From Coxiellaceae bacterium (GTDB taxonomy: Bacteria; Pseudomonadota; Gammaproteobacteria; Coxiellales; Coxiellaceae): 55,250 nucleotides of DNA. The position numbers were made by a program, and so were the translations under genes. The notes beneath the pieces are model-generated. The model was not told the origin of the DNA, made no database searches, and worked only from the letters and a program-made list of their open reading frames with translations. Every line of letters begins with the position of its first letter. The first letter of the stretch is position 1. Below are positions 36,877 through 45,601 of the stretch, piece after piece. The stretch spans positions 1 to 55,250 of the forward strand of contig JARGOB010000019.1 in the NCBI GenBank assembly GCA_029212925.1, given 5' to 3'.

Positions 36877-37788
36877 CTATGGGGTATCATCCACCACTTT
36901 AGTGGATGGCGCTAACGCCTCACGACTCAACCCTAATGCAATCGCAAATGAACCCGCCACATAGATCGATGAGTACGTACCCACAACGATACCGATGATC
37001 AACGCCAGTGAAAAGTTATGCACCACCTCACCGCCATAAACGAACAATGCAATCACCACCAATAACGTCAGACCTGAGGTCATAATGGTTCGTGACAAAG
37101 TCTGGTTAATCGAAAGATCCATCACATCAACCGGGGTTTTCTTACGATGCTTACGAAAGTTTTCACGTACCCGATCATACACCACCACGGTATCATTCAA
37201 CGAATAACCAATCACCGTCAACAACGCGGCTAATACAATCAAGTTAAACTCTAAATGAAACGCCGCGAATATACCCAAAATTAAAATCGGATCATGAATC
37301 AACGCTATCGCGCCACTGATCGCAAAACGGTAATCAAATCGCAGTGCGATATAAACCATCGTCGCTAACATCGATACAATAATCGCCAAAATACCACTGG
37401 TCATTAACGATTTACCCACCTGTGCACCAATCGATTCTAACTGACCGACCTTACCACCCGGCGTCGCGGCTAAGACTTTAGCGCGAATTTGCGCCACATC
37501 CATGCCTTTCTGCTGACCGATACGGATACTGATATCTTTGGTGGTATACGTTTGCACAATTGCCTGTTCAAAGCCTTGCTTATTTAAATTTTCTCGAATT
37601 TGATTAATATTCACCGGCTGTGAAAAATTCACATCAATTTGTGTACCACCAGTAAAGTCTAAACCCAAATTTAAACCATTGATGCAGATAGCGGTAATTG
37701 AGCCAACAAACAAAATAAGTGAAAAAATAGCCGCGATATAACGCTGGCGCATAAAACCAATTTTAGTATTAGGTTTAAAAAATTCCAT
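36877..37788 (-). CDS. secF: Protein translocase subunit SecF
   Basis: With SecD, SecF uses the proton gradient to pull exported proteins through SecYEG and release them in the periplasm. The 303 residues show the first membrane helix, a periplasmic domain starting FTGGTQIDVNF (residues 44-54) and five more helices with GYSLNDTVVVYDRVRENF (about 192-209), the hallmark of the family. It starts 12 nt after secD. It is the last gene of yajC-secD-secF. Confidence 0.97.
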   Translation of the reverse strand: MEFFKPNTKIGFMRQRYIAAIFSLILFVGSITAICINGLNLGLDFTGGTQIDVNFSQPVNINQIRENLNKQGFEQAIVQTYTTKDISIRIGQQKGMDVAQIRAKVLAATPGGKVGQLESIGAQVGKSLMTSGILAIIVSMLATMVYIALRFDYRFAISGAIALIHDPILILGIFAAFHLEFNLIVLAALLTVIGYSLNDTVVVYDRVRENFRKHRKKTPVDVMDLSINQTLSRTIMTSGLTLLVVIALFVYGGEVVHNFSLALIIGIVVGTYSSIYVAGSFAIALGLSREALAPSTKVVDDTP

Positions 37789-37800
37789 GCTGTCTCTGCC

Positions 37801-39666
37801 TCAAATTCCAATCGATAGTTTTTTAACGTTACGTGTACCGTAAGTTAAGTTAATAATCGCACGTGTAAAGAACATCGCGGTTACCATCGAAGTTAACAAA
37901 CCAATGATCAAGTTAATTGCAAAACCTTTAACCGAGCTACTGCTGATCGTGACCAACACTACCGCCACAATCAATGTGGTTACATTGGAATCAACAATCG
38001 TCATAAACGCACGGCCGTAACCCGCGGCAATCGCCGCTTGCGGGCTCATGCCGAGCCGCAGTTCTTCACGTATACGTTCGTTAATCAGCACATTGGCATC
38101 CACCGCCATACCCAGCGTTAACACAATCGCCGCGATACCTGGCAAGGTTAATGTGGCACCAATGATCGATAGGATCGCCACAATAAATACCAAGTTTAAT
38201 ATCAGCGCAACGTCCGCCACCAAACCAAACACGCGATAGTAAATCGCCATAAACAGCACAATGAGTAAGGTACCAACCAAGGTCGATAACTCACCTTTCT
38301 TAATATTTTCTTTACCCAGCGATGGACCAACAATACGTTCTTGCACAATCACCACCGGTGCGGTATACGCACCAGAGCGTAATAACAACGCAAGGTTTCG
38401 AGAGTAAGCTTGGCTCTGTAAGTTTTCAATTTGGAAACTGTTACCCAGTGCACTTTGAATCACCGCGGTATTAATCACCTTCTCAAATTGTTTGGGTGTA
38501 TTCACCACTTTGCCATCCACGAGATGGCTTTCGATTTTGGTTTCTACCATCACCGTTGCCATCGGCTTACCAACGTTTTGTGCCGTAATACGATTAAATA
38601 AGGTAACACCACTGCCACCTAAACGAATCGCAACAATCGGTTTACCGTTTTCACCAATTTGTGCCGAAGCACTAACAATCGATTGACCTTTTAATACCGT
38701 TTGGGTCTTCAATAAAACCGGACGACCATCTTCGTCTTTATACAATTTAGAACCAAAGGGCACGACACCGGACTGTGCCGCCTGTTCAGCATCATGCTGC
38801 ACATCCACCATGTGCAATTGAATCGTCGCCACTTTACCTAATAACTCTTTTGCACGCGCAGAATCTTGAATACCCGGCAAATCGATACTGATATTACTTG
38901 AGCCTTGACGTACAACAATCGGCTCACTCACACCCAGCGCGTTGACACGATTACGCAGAATCGTCATATTTTGATCAACCGCATATTTTTGCAGCTTAAC
39001 CAATGCCGGTTGCGTTAACTCACCCGCAATGCTGAAATTGCCATTATCATTCGAGTCCTTCCAATGATAATTAGGGAAGTTTTTATTTAGCAAAGCCAAT
39101 GCACTAGCCATTGGGTCAGCCGCACGAAAATCAATGCGAATACCTTGCTTACCTAAACCAGTCAACCCACTGTATCGCACCGCCTTCTCGCGCAAGGTAT
39201 TTCCAATAGAGTGCATATCCGAAGATTGCTGCTGTTTTAACAGCGCATTAGTATCCACCGCCATTAAGAAGTGAATCCCGCCTTGTAAATCTAGGCCTTT
39301 ACGCATTTGCTTGGCACCAATGGCACGTAACCACGATGGCGTTAACGGCGCAATGTTAGGCGCAATCGAGTATTTATTACCCAACACAGCACGCAGTACT
39401 TCCTGGGCTTTTAATTGCGTCGTTGTATCATGGAAGCGAATTAGCAACGCGTTCTTTTGTTGTTGCGTAACACTTATATAAGATAAATTTTGCTGGTTAA
39501 GCGCCTGCTTAACTTGGGGCATCACTTGAGCCGACAACGCTGCAGCGTTTTTTGGTGAAATTTGTATGGCCGGATTCGAACCATAAATATTCGGTAGTGC
39601 ATACAACACACCAACAATAATCAAAACGACGATTAAAATATATCGCCACAGCGGATATCGATTCAT
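37801..39666 (-). CDS. secD: Protein translocase subunit SecD
   Basis: This is the large partner of SecF in the inner membrane. The 621 residues have an N-terminal helix (about 7-25), a long periplasmic region with GLDLQGGIHFLM (about 123-134), and a C-terminal membrane domain of five helices with TLGMAVDANVLINERIREE (about 517-535). The length matches the gammaproteobacterial form (about 615). It follows yajC at 10 nt. Confidence 0.97.
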   Translation of the reverse strand: MNRYPLWRYILIVVLIIVGVLYALPNIYGSNPAIQISPKNAAALSAQVMPQVKQALNQQNLSYISVTQQQKNALLIRFHDTTTQLKAQEVLRAVLGNKYSIAPNIAPLTPSWLRAIGAKQMRKGLDLQGGIHFLMAVDTNALLKQQQSSDMHSIGNTLREKAVRYSGLTGLGKQGIRIDFRAADPMASALALLNKNFPNYHWKDSNDNGNFSIAGELTQPALVKLQKYAVDQNMTILRNRVNALGVSEPIVVRQGSSNISIDLPGIQDSARAKELLGKVATIQLHMVDVQHDAEQAAQSGVVPFGSKLYKDEDGRPVLLKTQTVLKGQSIVSASAQIGENGKPIVAIRLGGSGVTLFNRITAQNVGKPMATVMVETKIESHLVDGKVVNTPKQFEKVINTAVIQSALGNSFQIENLQSQAYSRNLALLLRSGAYTAPVVIVQERIVGPSLGKENIKKGELSTLVGTLLIVLFMAIYYRVFGLVADVALILNLVFIVAILSIIGATLTLPGIAAIVLTLGMAVDANVLINERIREELRLGMSPQAAIAAGYGRAFMTIVDSNVTTLIVAVVLVTISSSSVKGFAINLIIGLLTSMVTAMFFTRAIINLTYGTRNVKKLSIGI

Positions 39667-39676
39667 TTGTGCTCCA

Positions 39677-40048
39677 TTAAGATTGGGTAGAGTCCATCGT
39701 GCCTTTTGGCAATATGGTGGCGATCGCAGACTTTTGCAAGGTCAACTCTGTCGCACCATTGGTAATTACTGTTGCGAAATCACCATTTACCTTGGTTAAA
39801 CGACCAACAATACCACCACTGGTTGCAATTTCATCACCCACTTTTAATTCACTCATGCGTTGGCGATGTTCTTTGGTACGCTTACTTTGTGGACGGATCA
39901 GTAAGAAATAGAACACAACAACAAATAGTGCAGGCAAAGCTAACATAGATAACAAGCTTTGTTTACCAGCTGCAGCGGCATGCGGTGCTGCTTGAATGGC
40001 AGTATCAGCAAACGCTGTACCAACCCCAATTAAACTTAAAAATGACAT
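39677..40048 (-). CDS. yajC: Preprotein translocase subunit YajC
   Basis: This small membrane protein associates with SecDF. With the ATG at 40048, preceded by a strong GAGGAG site, it has 123 residues: one membrane helix (about 35-53) followed by LIRPQSKRTKEHRQRMSEL and the beta-rich domain VGDEIATSGGIVGRLTKV. The N-terminal 33 residues before the helix are longer than in E. coli. It is first in yajC-secD-secF with its own promoter. Confidence 0.95.
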   Translation of the reverse strand: MSFLSLIGVGTAFADTAIQAAPHAAAAGKQSLLSMLALPALFVVVFYFLLIRPQSKRTKEHRQRMSELKVGDEIATSGGIVGRLTKVNGDFATVITNGATELTLQKSAIATILPKGTMDSTQS

Positions 40049-40110
40049 GTATTTCTCCTCTTGATGGGCAGCCAATGTTTGACCCATTGAGGGCCAGGTA
40101 AAACCCCGCT

Positions 40111-40139
40111 AATGTACATGCTTTACTGCCATTTTACAA
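40111..40139 (-). promoter_or_regulatory. Promoter of yajC-secD-secF
   Basis: On the minus strand TTGTAA (40134-40139) lies exactly 17 bp before TACATT (40111-40116), giving a start near 40104 and a leader of about 55 nt. It overlaps the edge of an imperfect inverted repeat (AATCGTCT at 40138-40145 with AGACGATT at 40193-40200) between queA and yajC. Confidence 0.5.
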
Positions 40140-40219
40140 TCGTCTAAGTAGATAGCTATTGGTCAGGGCCTGAATCCGTAGTTTCTACCAAGAGACGATT
40201 GTGAAATAGAGTAGACGCT

Positions 40220-41272
40220 CTACCCACACTGGTTGATAAACATCGCATCGCCGTAACTAAAAAAGCGATAGTTGCTTTTTACGGCTTCTTCGTACGCTTT
40301 GAGCATAAAATCATAACCAGTCATTGCAGCAACTAGCATGAGTAACGTCGACTGTGGTAAATGGAAGTTAGTGATTAATGCATCAACGCATTTGAATTGA
40401 TAACCCGGACGGATAAATAATTGGGTATCACCCTGAAATGGTTTTAATTCGCCATCGCTATAAGCACTCTCCAAACAACGTACTGATGTGGTGCCTACCG
40501 CAACAATGCGTCGGTTTTCTGCTCTGGCTTTATTAACGACATCACAAGTCCCTTGATCCACCTCAAGGTACTCACTGTGCATCACATGGTCATCAAGATT
40601 ATCGACACGTACCGGTTGGAACGTACCTGCACCGACATGCAAAGTTACATAAGTAACCTCAACACCCTTGTCCTGTAAACGATCTAATAATGCTTGATCA
40701 AAATGCAGCCCGGCTGTTGGCGCAGCCACCGCACCTTCTTGTTTGGCATACACGGTTTGATAACGCTCCAAATCAGAGTCATCATCAGCTCGCTCTATAT
40801 AAGGTGGCAACGGCATATGACCGTAACGATGCAATTGATCTAAAGCAGTCCGCTCACCCAAGAACTCCAATAAAAACAAATCACCTTGACGCTCAATCAT
40901 GCGCGCTTGCATATCATCAGCAAACACTAAAATACTGCCAGGTTTCGGCGACTTACTTGAACGGATATGAGCCAGAACGCGCTGCTCCGAAATCACACGC
41001 TCCACTAAACATTCGATCTTTCCGCCCGTACTCTTTTGGCCATATAATCGCGCCGGTATAACACGTGTATTATTCATCACCAACACATCACCCGGCTGCA
41101 ATAATTGCTCGATATCAGTAAACTGACCGTGACTGATTTTTTCATCAGCAACAGAGACTTGCAATAAGCGGCTCGCGGTACGATCCGCTAATGGGTACTG
41201 CGCAATCAATTCCGATGGCAGTTCATAATCAAAATCACTTAGCTGATTTAATGGGCGCTCTAGCACTGGCAT
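40220..41272 (-). CDS. queA: S-adenosylmethionine:tRNA ribosyltransferase-isomerase
   Basis: QueA transfers the ribosyl part of S-adenosylmethionine to preQ1 in tRNA, the penultimate step of queuosine synthesis. The 350 residues contain [18 protein letters not shown] (N-terminus), [14 protein letters not shown] (about 66-79), [12 protein letters not shown] (about 182-193), [13 protein letters not shown] and the C-terminal [12 protein letters not shown]. The ATG at 41272 is used; the frame opens further to a TTG. Its start overlaps the end of the upstream gene. In most relatives tgt lies between queA and yajC; it is absent here. Confidence 0.96.
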   Translation of the reverse strand: MPVLERPLNQLSDFDYELPSELIAQYPLADRTASRLLQVSVADEKISHGQFTDIEQLLQPGDVLVMNNTRVIPARLYGQKSTGGKIECLVERVISEQRVLAHIRSSKSPKPGSILVFADDMQARMIERQGDLFLLEFLGERTALDQLHRYGHMPLPPYIERADDDSDLERYQTVYAKQEGAVAAPTAGLHFDQALLDRLQDKGVEVTYVTLHVGAGTFQPVRVDNLDDHVMHSEYLEVDQGTCDVVNKARAENRRIVAVGTTSVRCLESAYSDGELKPFQGDTQLFIRPGYQFKCVDALITNFHLPQSTLLMLVAAMTGYDFMLKAYEEAVKSNYRFFSYGDAMFINQCG

Positions 41273-42836
41273 AATGGTCAAATCCTGATTCTTGAGTCAA
41301 AAGTGCGCAGTCTACCATAGTTTGTAAAGCAACGTTGCTAATCGCATGCCATGCTGATCCAGCTTTATGATCAAGCAGGGTGTTTTCCAATCGTCGCAAT
41401 GCCTGCGGAAGCAATGTGCGAAGCTCTGTTATCAAGTCACCATCACACAACCGCTGCATTTGCATAACAAATCGTTGAATAGGCATAGCCTTTGCAGCAC
41501 CAAATACACGACAGCCAACAAAGCATGATCTCGGATACAAGCTATCTAGCTGTGTTAAAAACCTTTGGACCATTAGTTTCACACCTGCAGGCTCATGCAC
41601 AGTACTGAGTTTGGCACGCACCCTCGCCACCGTTAACAGCTTATCCGTGATGCGGAAAAGATTGGCTGATAAATCATGATCCACAACTAATGCTTGATTC
41701 GCTTTGGATATTTCTGCCATCAATTCTGAACGTGCTAACAAAGCAATAATCGCATCATCATCAACACTGGCAATAATATCTTCATCATCAACATTCAGTA
41801 GTTGCAATAAATGACAAGCGTCTGCAGATAATCTTTCTTGCATTCTTTCAAGGTATAATCGGCGTAAATTTGCTTTATGTGAAAATTGTAACTTACCAAT
41901 GGTTTCCATTGAAAGCTCGTAACAAATAACTTTTCCAGCCTCTAAGCCTTCTATAAATGATTGATCACCAGTATCAGCTTCCAAACTACCAGCATAATCT
42001 CGTAACTGTTTAAATACTCTTGAAGGCAATGACGGCATTAATATAGCAGTGTAATAATGCTTAGTGGTTTCTGTTTTTGGTAGCTCTTTAATGTGTTCAA
42101 GTACACCAATAATTTCCTCAAAGCTCGAAGATTCATCAATACCATAATCACTGATAGCCACTTCATTCACACCACAATTGTGCTTAGCAAAAAAAGGAGC
42201 TAAATATTCGAGACAATTCGGCACACTGGAACGATTACCAAATGCCAACTGCATGACCATCGGTTGCTTATTAGCAAGCATTTGCTTGCAATGATTAATC
42301 GTATAACGCAAGCGACCAACATAACCTTTACAATAGGAAATACCAATCGAATCATCTTGAAGCGTTTTTTCTGCCACGATTATCCCAGCCCCCGCCGCAT
42401 CTGCTATTCGTGAACCATGGCTGGCAATCACACCCATTTCATCTTTTGCAAAGCCTGTTTTTAATCTGATAGGACGTAGCTTTGTAGACAGCACCTTACC
42501 AACGCTAGCATGCCAAGAATACTCACTGATCATCACATGCGGTGGCGTATCATCTGAGTCAACCAACCAATTCAACGACTCATGGCCATACATCGGGCAT
42601 TCGACAACCATGTCCAAATCCAAACCGTCTGGCCGATGGCTCAACCACTGCGATTTTGATATAAAGCCCAAATGTTCAAGGTGCGATACTCTTTCTCGAT
42701 TGCGCTTGCACTCATACATTTTAATCACCTGCTGCGGTGCTGGGTAGCGTCGCTGTAATAACTCAGCGATTTTATGCGCAAAATATATATCCCCATAACC
42801 ATAGGTAGGCACATTTAAATACACGACAATCGCCAC
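41235..42836 (-). CDS. Putative GT-B-like or effector protein, unknown function
   Basis: I do not recognise a specific family. The N-terminus ([27 protein letters not shown]) resembles the first strand-loop-helix of GT-B glycosyltransferases; the rest, about 500 residues, is mixed and then helical. I prefer the GTG at 42836 because GGGGGAG lies 7 nt upstream and translation then begins at the first beta strand. ATG codons at 42884 and 42857 are open alternatives with weak sites. It overlaps queA by 38 bp in another frame, an unusual neighbour for a core gene. A PmrA-box-like pair lies upstream. Host-directed function is inference. Confidence 0.55.
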   Translation of the reverse strand: MAIVVYLNVPTYGYGDIYFAHKIAELLQRRYPAPQQVIKMYECKRNRERVSHLEHLGFISKSQWLSHRPDGLDLDMVVECPMYGHESLNWLVDSDDTPPHVMISEYSWHASVGKVLSTKLRPIRLKTGFAKDEMGVIASHGSRIADAAGAGIIVAEKTLQDDSIGISYCKGYVGRLRYTINHCKQMLANKQPMVMQLAFGNRSSVPNCLEYLAPFFAKHNCGVNEVAISDYGIDESSSFEEIIGVLEHIKELPKTETTKHYYTAILMPSLPSRVFKQLRDYAGSLEADTGDQSFIEGLEAGKVICYELSMETIGKLQFSHKANLRRLYLERMQERLSADACHLLQLLNVDDEDIIASVDDDAIIALLARSELMAEISKANQALVVDHDLSANLFRITDKLLTVARVRAKLSTVHEPAGVKLMVQRFLTQLDSLYPRSCFVGCRVFGAAKAMPIQRFVMQMQRLCDGDLITELRTLLPQALRRLENTLLDHKAGSAWHAISNVALQTMVDCALLTQESGFDHYASARAPIKSAK

Positions 42837-42922
42837 AGATTGACTCCCCCTTTTCATCCAATGCTGAATACTAACAAGCACCATTGTCTAAATAAATAAC
42901 AGCTAAAGGGTTCGTTTCAGAT

Positions 42923-42937
42923 TTAATAAACACTTAA
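42923..42937 (-). promoter_or_regulatory. Paired TTAA half-sites upstream of the putative effector
   Basis: On the minus strand CTTAAG and ATTAAA have TTAA cores exactly 11 bp apart (plus-strand TTAA at 42923 and 42934). The pair lies 39 nt before the ATG at 42884 and 87 nt before the preferred GTG. It fits the spacing, but only partly the sequence, of a PmrA box. Confidence 0.3.
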
Positions 42938-42961
42938 GCATTTCATGCTAATTTTTAACGC

Positions 42962-42989
42962 TTTACAGTGATTTGATACATGTTATACT
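42962..42989 (+). promoter_or_regulatory. Promoter of tRNA-Leu(CAA)
   Basis: TTTACA (42962-42967) and TATACT (42984-42989) are 16 bp apart, 14 nt before the tRNA. A C-rich discriminator (CCCCACCC) follows the -10, as is typical of stable RNA promoters under stringent control. Confidence 0.6.
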
Positions 42990-43002
42990 CCCCACCCTAT
43001 GA

Positions 43003-43086
43003 GCCGAGGTGGCGGAATTGGTAGACGCGCCGGATTCAAAATCCGGTGTTGGTGACAACGTGAGGGTTCAAGTCCCTCCCTCGGTA
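43003..43086 (+). tRNA. tRNA-Leu (anticodon CAA)
   Basis: This is an 84-nt class II tRNA. The acceptor is GCCGAGG with CCTCGGT, the D-arm is TGGCGGAATTGGTAGACG, the anticodon loop TTCAAAA gives CAA for UUG codons, and there is a variable arm and the T-loop GGTTCAAGTCC. The first acceptor pair is G1-U72 where other tRNA-Leu genes have G-C. CCA is not encoded. The 3' end is copied 142 bp downstream within a tandem repeat. Confidence 0.93.
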
Positions 43087-43348
43087 CTCCCCCTGACCTA
43101 ATTTAGTTTCTTTCCTGAGAGTTACAATAAACATCCATGTGTCTCACCCAGCCTGACATCCCTGTCAGTCGCTCAGGCGCTGCGTTGGTCGCAACTGGAC
43201 CAACGGTCGCTTTCTTCGCCCCTCGGTACTCCCCCTGACCTAATTTAGTTTCTTTCCTGAGAGTTACAATAAACATCCATGTGTCTCACCCAGCCTGACA
43301 TCCCTGTCAGTCGCTCAGGCGCTGCGTTGGTCGCAACCGGACCAACGG
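43078..43348 (+). repeat. Tandem repeats copying the tRNA-Leu 3' end
   Basis: Two 129-bp units (43078-43206 and 43220-43348) differ at one base and are separated by 13 bp, period 142 bp. Each begins with CCCTCGGTA, the last 9 bp of the tRNA gene, and holds two hairpins: CTGACA/TGTCAG, and CGTTGGTC/GACCAACG (8-bp stem, 7-nt loop). The layout recalls the rtT repeats after E. coli tyrT. They may serve as tRNA processing or termination signals, or be the scar of an integration. Confidence 0.8.
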
Positions 43349-43383
43349 CATTAGCCATATTGAGTGATTTCCACTGCATTCTC

Positions 43384-43412
43384 TTGACATACTAGAAATA
43401 TAGATATATATT
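43384..43412 (+). promoter_or_regulatory. Near-consensus promoter of the 161-residue gene
   Basis: TTGACA (43384-43389) and TATATT (43407-43412) are separated by exactly 17 bp, with a predicted start near 43419 and a short leader to the ATG at 43438. It is the strongest promoter by match in the window. Confidence 0.7.
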
Positions 43413-43437
43413 AATGGGAATTAATAATATGGCATGA

Positions 43438-43923
43438 ATGATGAGAGTAGACCGAGAGTATGAGCGCATTCTGCGTCAAAAAATTGCAATGTATAAGCAT
43501 TTAAACAAAGAGTTACGAGCCCATTTAGCAGACAGGGCGCCTGCACCAACATCACATGATATCTTCGCGATAGAATTAGGTGACAGCATCGTTGTTGCTT
43601 TTCCAGATCATGATGACCTTCGTGTTAAAGAGCTTATCCAGCTAAGTCAAAAGCTAGAGACAGAAAATGCATCGCTACATAGAGCACATCAAGCACTTGC
43701 ACTACAACCTCGTGTAATACCACGAACGGACCGCGCTATTGCAAGACCCACTGCCGCAAAACTCCGCGAAAAGCAAAGGCCACCGCGTCACCCTGGCGCA
43801 CCAAGACTACAGTTTTTTAATCCTAAAGCACCAGCTACGGCTGATGATTTACTGACGATGGATATTCCTTCTACCGAAGAATTAGAAGCACTACTACATG
43901 ATAGCCCCCTATTATCACTTTAA
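43438..43923 (+). CDS. Small hydrophilic protein, unknown function
   Basis: No family is recognised in the 161 residues. The first 35 are a charged helix (YERILRQKIAMYKHLNKELRAHL). A central part includes LIQLSQKLETENASLHRAHQAL, a likely coiled coil. A Pro/Arg-rich stretch follows (about 100-125), and the end is acidic (STEELEALLHDSPLLSL). Two ATG codons in a row (43438 and 43441) are possible starts. A strong promoter makes it a real gene. The acidic C-terminus recalls Dot/Icm export signals, but that alone is weak evidence. Confidence 0.6.
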   Translation: MMRVDREYERILRQKIAMYKHLNKELRAHLADRAPAPTSHDIFAIELGDSIVVAFPDHDDLRVKELIQLSQKLETENASLHRAHQALALQPRVIPRTDRAIARPTAAKLREKQRPPRHPGAPRLQFFNPKAPATADDLLTMDIPSTEELEALLHDSPLLSL

Positions 43924-43938
43924 TTATAAAGACTGAGC

Positions 43939-43968
43939 TTCACCATCATCGGCTATTCCCGTTATAAT
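43939..43968 (+). promoter_or_regulatory. Possible promoter of lipA
   Basis: TATAAT (43963-43968) is a perfect -10; TTCACC at 43939-43944 is a weak -35 at 18 bp. The start would be near 43976, leaving a leader of about 115 nt to lipA. Confidence 0.4.
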
Positions 43969-44090
43969 TCATCCAACACCAAAAATGTACATTTAGTTTT
44001 TGCTGGCTATTTTGCATTTGCATGATTGCCATGGGACGTTGTCACACCTCACTGAGAAGAATCTTAGGTTTTAGCCAAAGAAGTGGTAGA

Positions 44091-45128
44091 ATGCAACCAA
44101 TCGAGACAAGTAAATTTAAAAAGAGATACGCTGTGGACAAACGCAAATTAGCTGATATTCCGGTTGTGACCGAAAGCGGGCAAAAATATGAAACCCCTCA
44201 TGGCTTTAAAGCTATAAAGGATGGAATGAACAAAAAATTCCGTAACGAAGGCGAGGAAGTTCTTGAAAAGCCACCCTGGTTGCGCATAAAGATGGCCCAG
44301 TCAACCAAATACGGCAAAGTAAAAAAGTTGGTTAACAAGCATAAACTTGCCACTGTGTGCGAAGAAGCCAAGTGCCCCAACATCAACGAATGCTGGTCTC
44401 ACGGAACAGCCACTATCATGCTGATGGGAGCCGTTTGTACACGTGCCTGTAAATTCTGCTCAGTAGATACGGGGAACCCTAAAGGGTGGCTTGATCATGA
44501 AGAGCCACGAAAAACTGCTGAGTCAGTTTCTATCATGCAGCTAGAATACGTTGTCTTGACGTCAGTTGACCGTGATGATCTACCCGATGGCGGTGCTATG
44601 CACTACGCCGATGCCATACGCGAAATTAAAAAGCAATGTCCAAAGACAAAAGTTGAAGCGCTAACTCCCGACTTTTCTGGCAGTGAAGACTGCGTTGATA
44701 CACTATTAGCGAGTGGTGTTGATGTATTTGCTCAAAATGTTGAAACTGTCGAACGTCTGACCCACCCCGTTCGTGACCCACGTGCAGGTTATTGGCAGAC
44801 CATTAACTTACTGAAATACGCTAAAGAAAAGCGTCCGGATGTCATCACCAAAACCAGCCTTATGTTAGGGCTCGGTGAAACCAAAGAAGAAGTCATCCAA
44901 TGCATGGATGACTTGCGCGCAGCTCATGTTGATGTGATTACCTACGGCCAATATATGCGCCCAACCATGAACCATTTACCTGTCGTGCGTTATGTTACGC
45001 CAGCAGAGTTTGAAGAGTACCGTGAGATTGGCTTACAAAAAGGCTTTCTTGAAATAGCTTCAGGACCCATGGTGCGCTCCAGTTATCGAGCAGATCGTAT
45101 ATTTAAAAAAGACAATTTAGGATTGTGA
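44091..45128 (+). CDS. lipA: Lipoyl synthase
   Basis: LipA is a radical SAM enzyme that inserts two sulfurs into octanoyl groups on lipoyl-dependent enzymes. Both clusters are visible: the auxiliary CxxxxCxxxxxC (C90, C95, C101; [12 protein letters not shown]) and the radical SAM CxxxCxxC (C116, C120, C123; CTRACKFC). The C-terminal RSSYRAD with the cluster-ligating Ser is present. I chose the ATG at 44091 (345 residues), since the frame extends to 44022 without a ribosome site and with non-conserved residues. The usual neighbour lipB is not here. Confidence 0.95.
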   Translation: MQPIETSKFKKRYAVDKRKLADIPVVTESGQKYETPHGFKAIKDGMNKKFRNEGEEVLEKPPWLRIKMAQSTKYGKVKKLVNKHKLATVCEEAKCPNINECWSHGTATIMLMGAVCTRACKFCSVDTGNPKGWLDHEEPRKTAESVSIMQLEYVVLTSVDRDDLPDGGAMHYADAIREIKKQCPKTKVEALTPDFSGSEDCVDTLLASGVDVFAQNVETVERLTHPVRDPRAGYWQTINLLKYAKEKRPDVITKTSLMLGLGETKEEVIQCMDDLRAAHVDVITYGQYMRPTMNHLPVVRYVTPAEFEEYREIGLQKGFLEIASGPMVRSSYRADRIFKKDNLGL

Positions 45129-45199
45129 TGAGTCAGTCGCTTCATTGCGCCTAAGCTCCCTGAATGTAAAACGATTATTTGTATTCTATAATAAGTCGC

Positions 45200-45601
45200 A
45201 TGAATACGAAGCAAGTCATCACAACACTAGGAATAACCGCGCTACTCAGCACATCAACTGCCTGGGCAGACAGTGCTACCAACCCATCACAACAACAAAT
45301 CACGAATAAAGTCAGTGATTGCAGCCAACTCAAATACCCACAGTTGCACAGCAACGTCTGTGAAGGCGCACAACGCTTTGCCGATGGCGTGAATGAGATA
45401 GCCAAAAAAATTATACCCGGCGCATTTAGCACCAGCGGCAGCAAATTTACTTTCTATGAACAGGCGCCAGACAAACCAGCCTATATGCTGATCAGCTACC
45501 CAACCGGACCGAAAACTCAATGCACAGTAACCATTAAACCACTGGACAAAAAAACCAGCTATCAACAATTTACTGATATCTGTAAACGCATTAATAATTA
45601 A
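45200..45601 (+). CDS. Small secreted protein, unknown function
   Basis: The 133-residue product begins with a Sec signal peptide (MNTKQVITTLGITALLSTSTAWA) and has four cysteines in the mature part (SDCSQ, SNVCEG, TQCTV, TDICKR), which could form two disulfides in the periplasm. No family is recognised. A TATAAT at 45187-45192 would start transcription almost at the ATG, so the mRNA may be leaderless. Its stop codon overlaps the dnaE stop on the other strand within TTAA. Confidence 0.65.
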   Translation: MNTKQVITTLGITALLSTSTAWADSATNPSQQQITNKVSDCSQLKYPQLHSNVCEGAQRFADGVNEIAKKIIPGAFSTSGSKFTFYEQAPDKPAYMLISYPTGPKTQCTVTIKPLDKKTSYQQFTDICKRINN

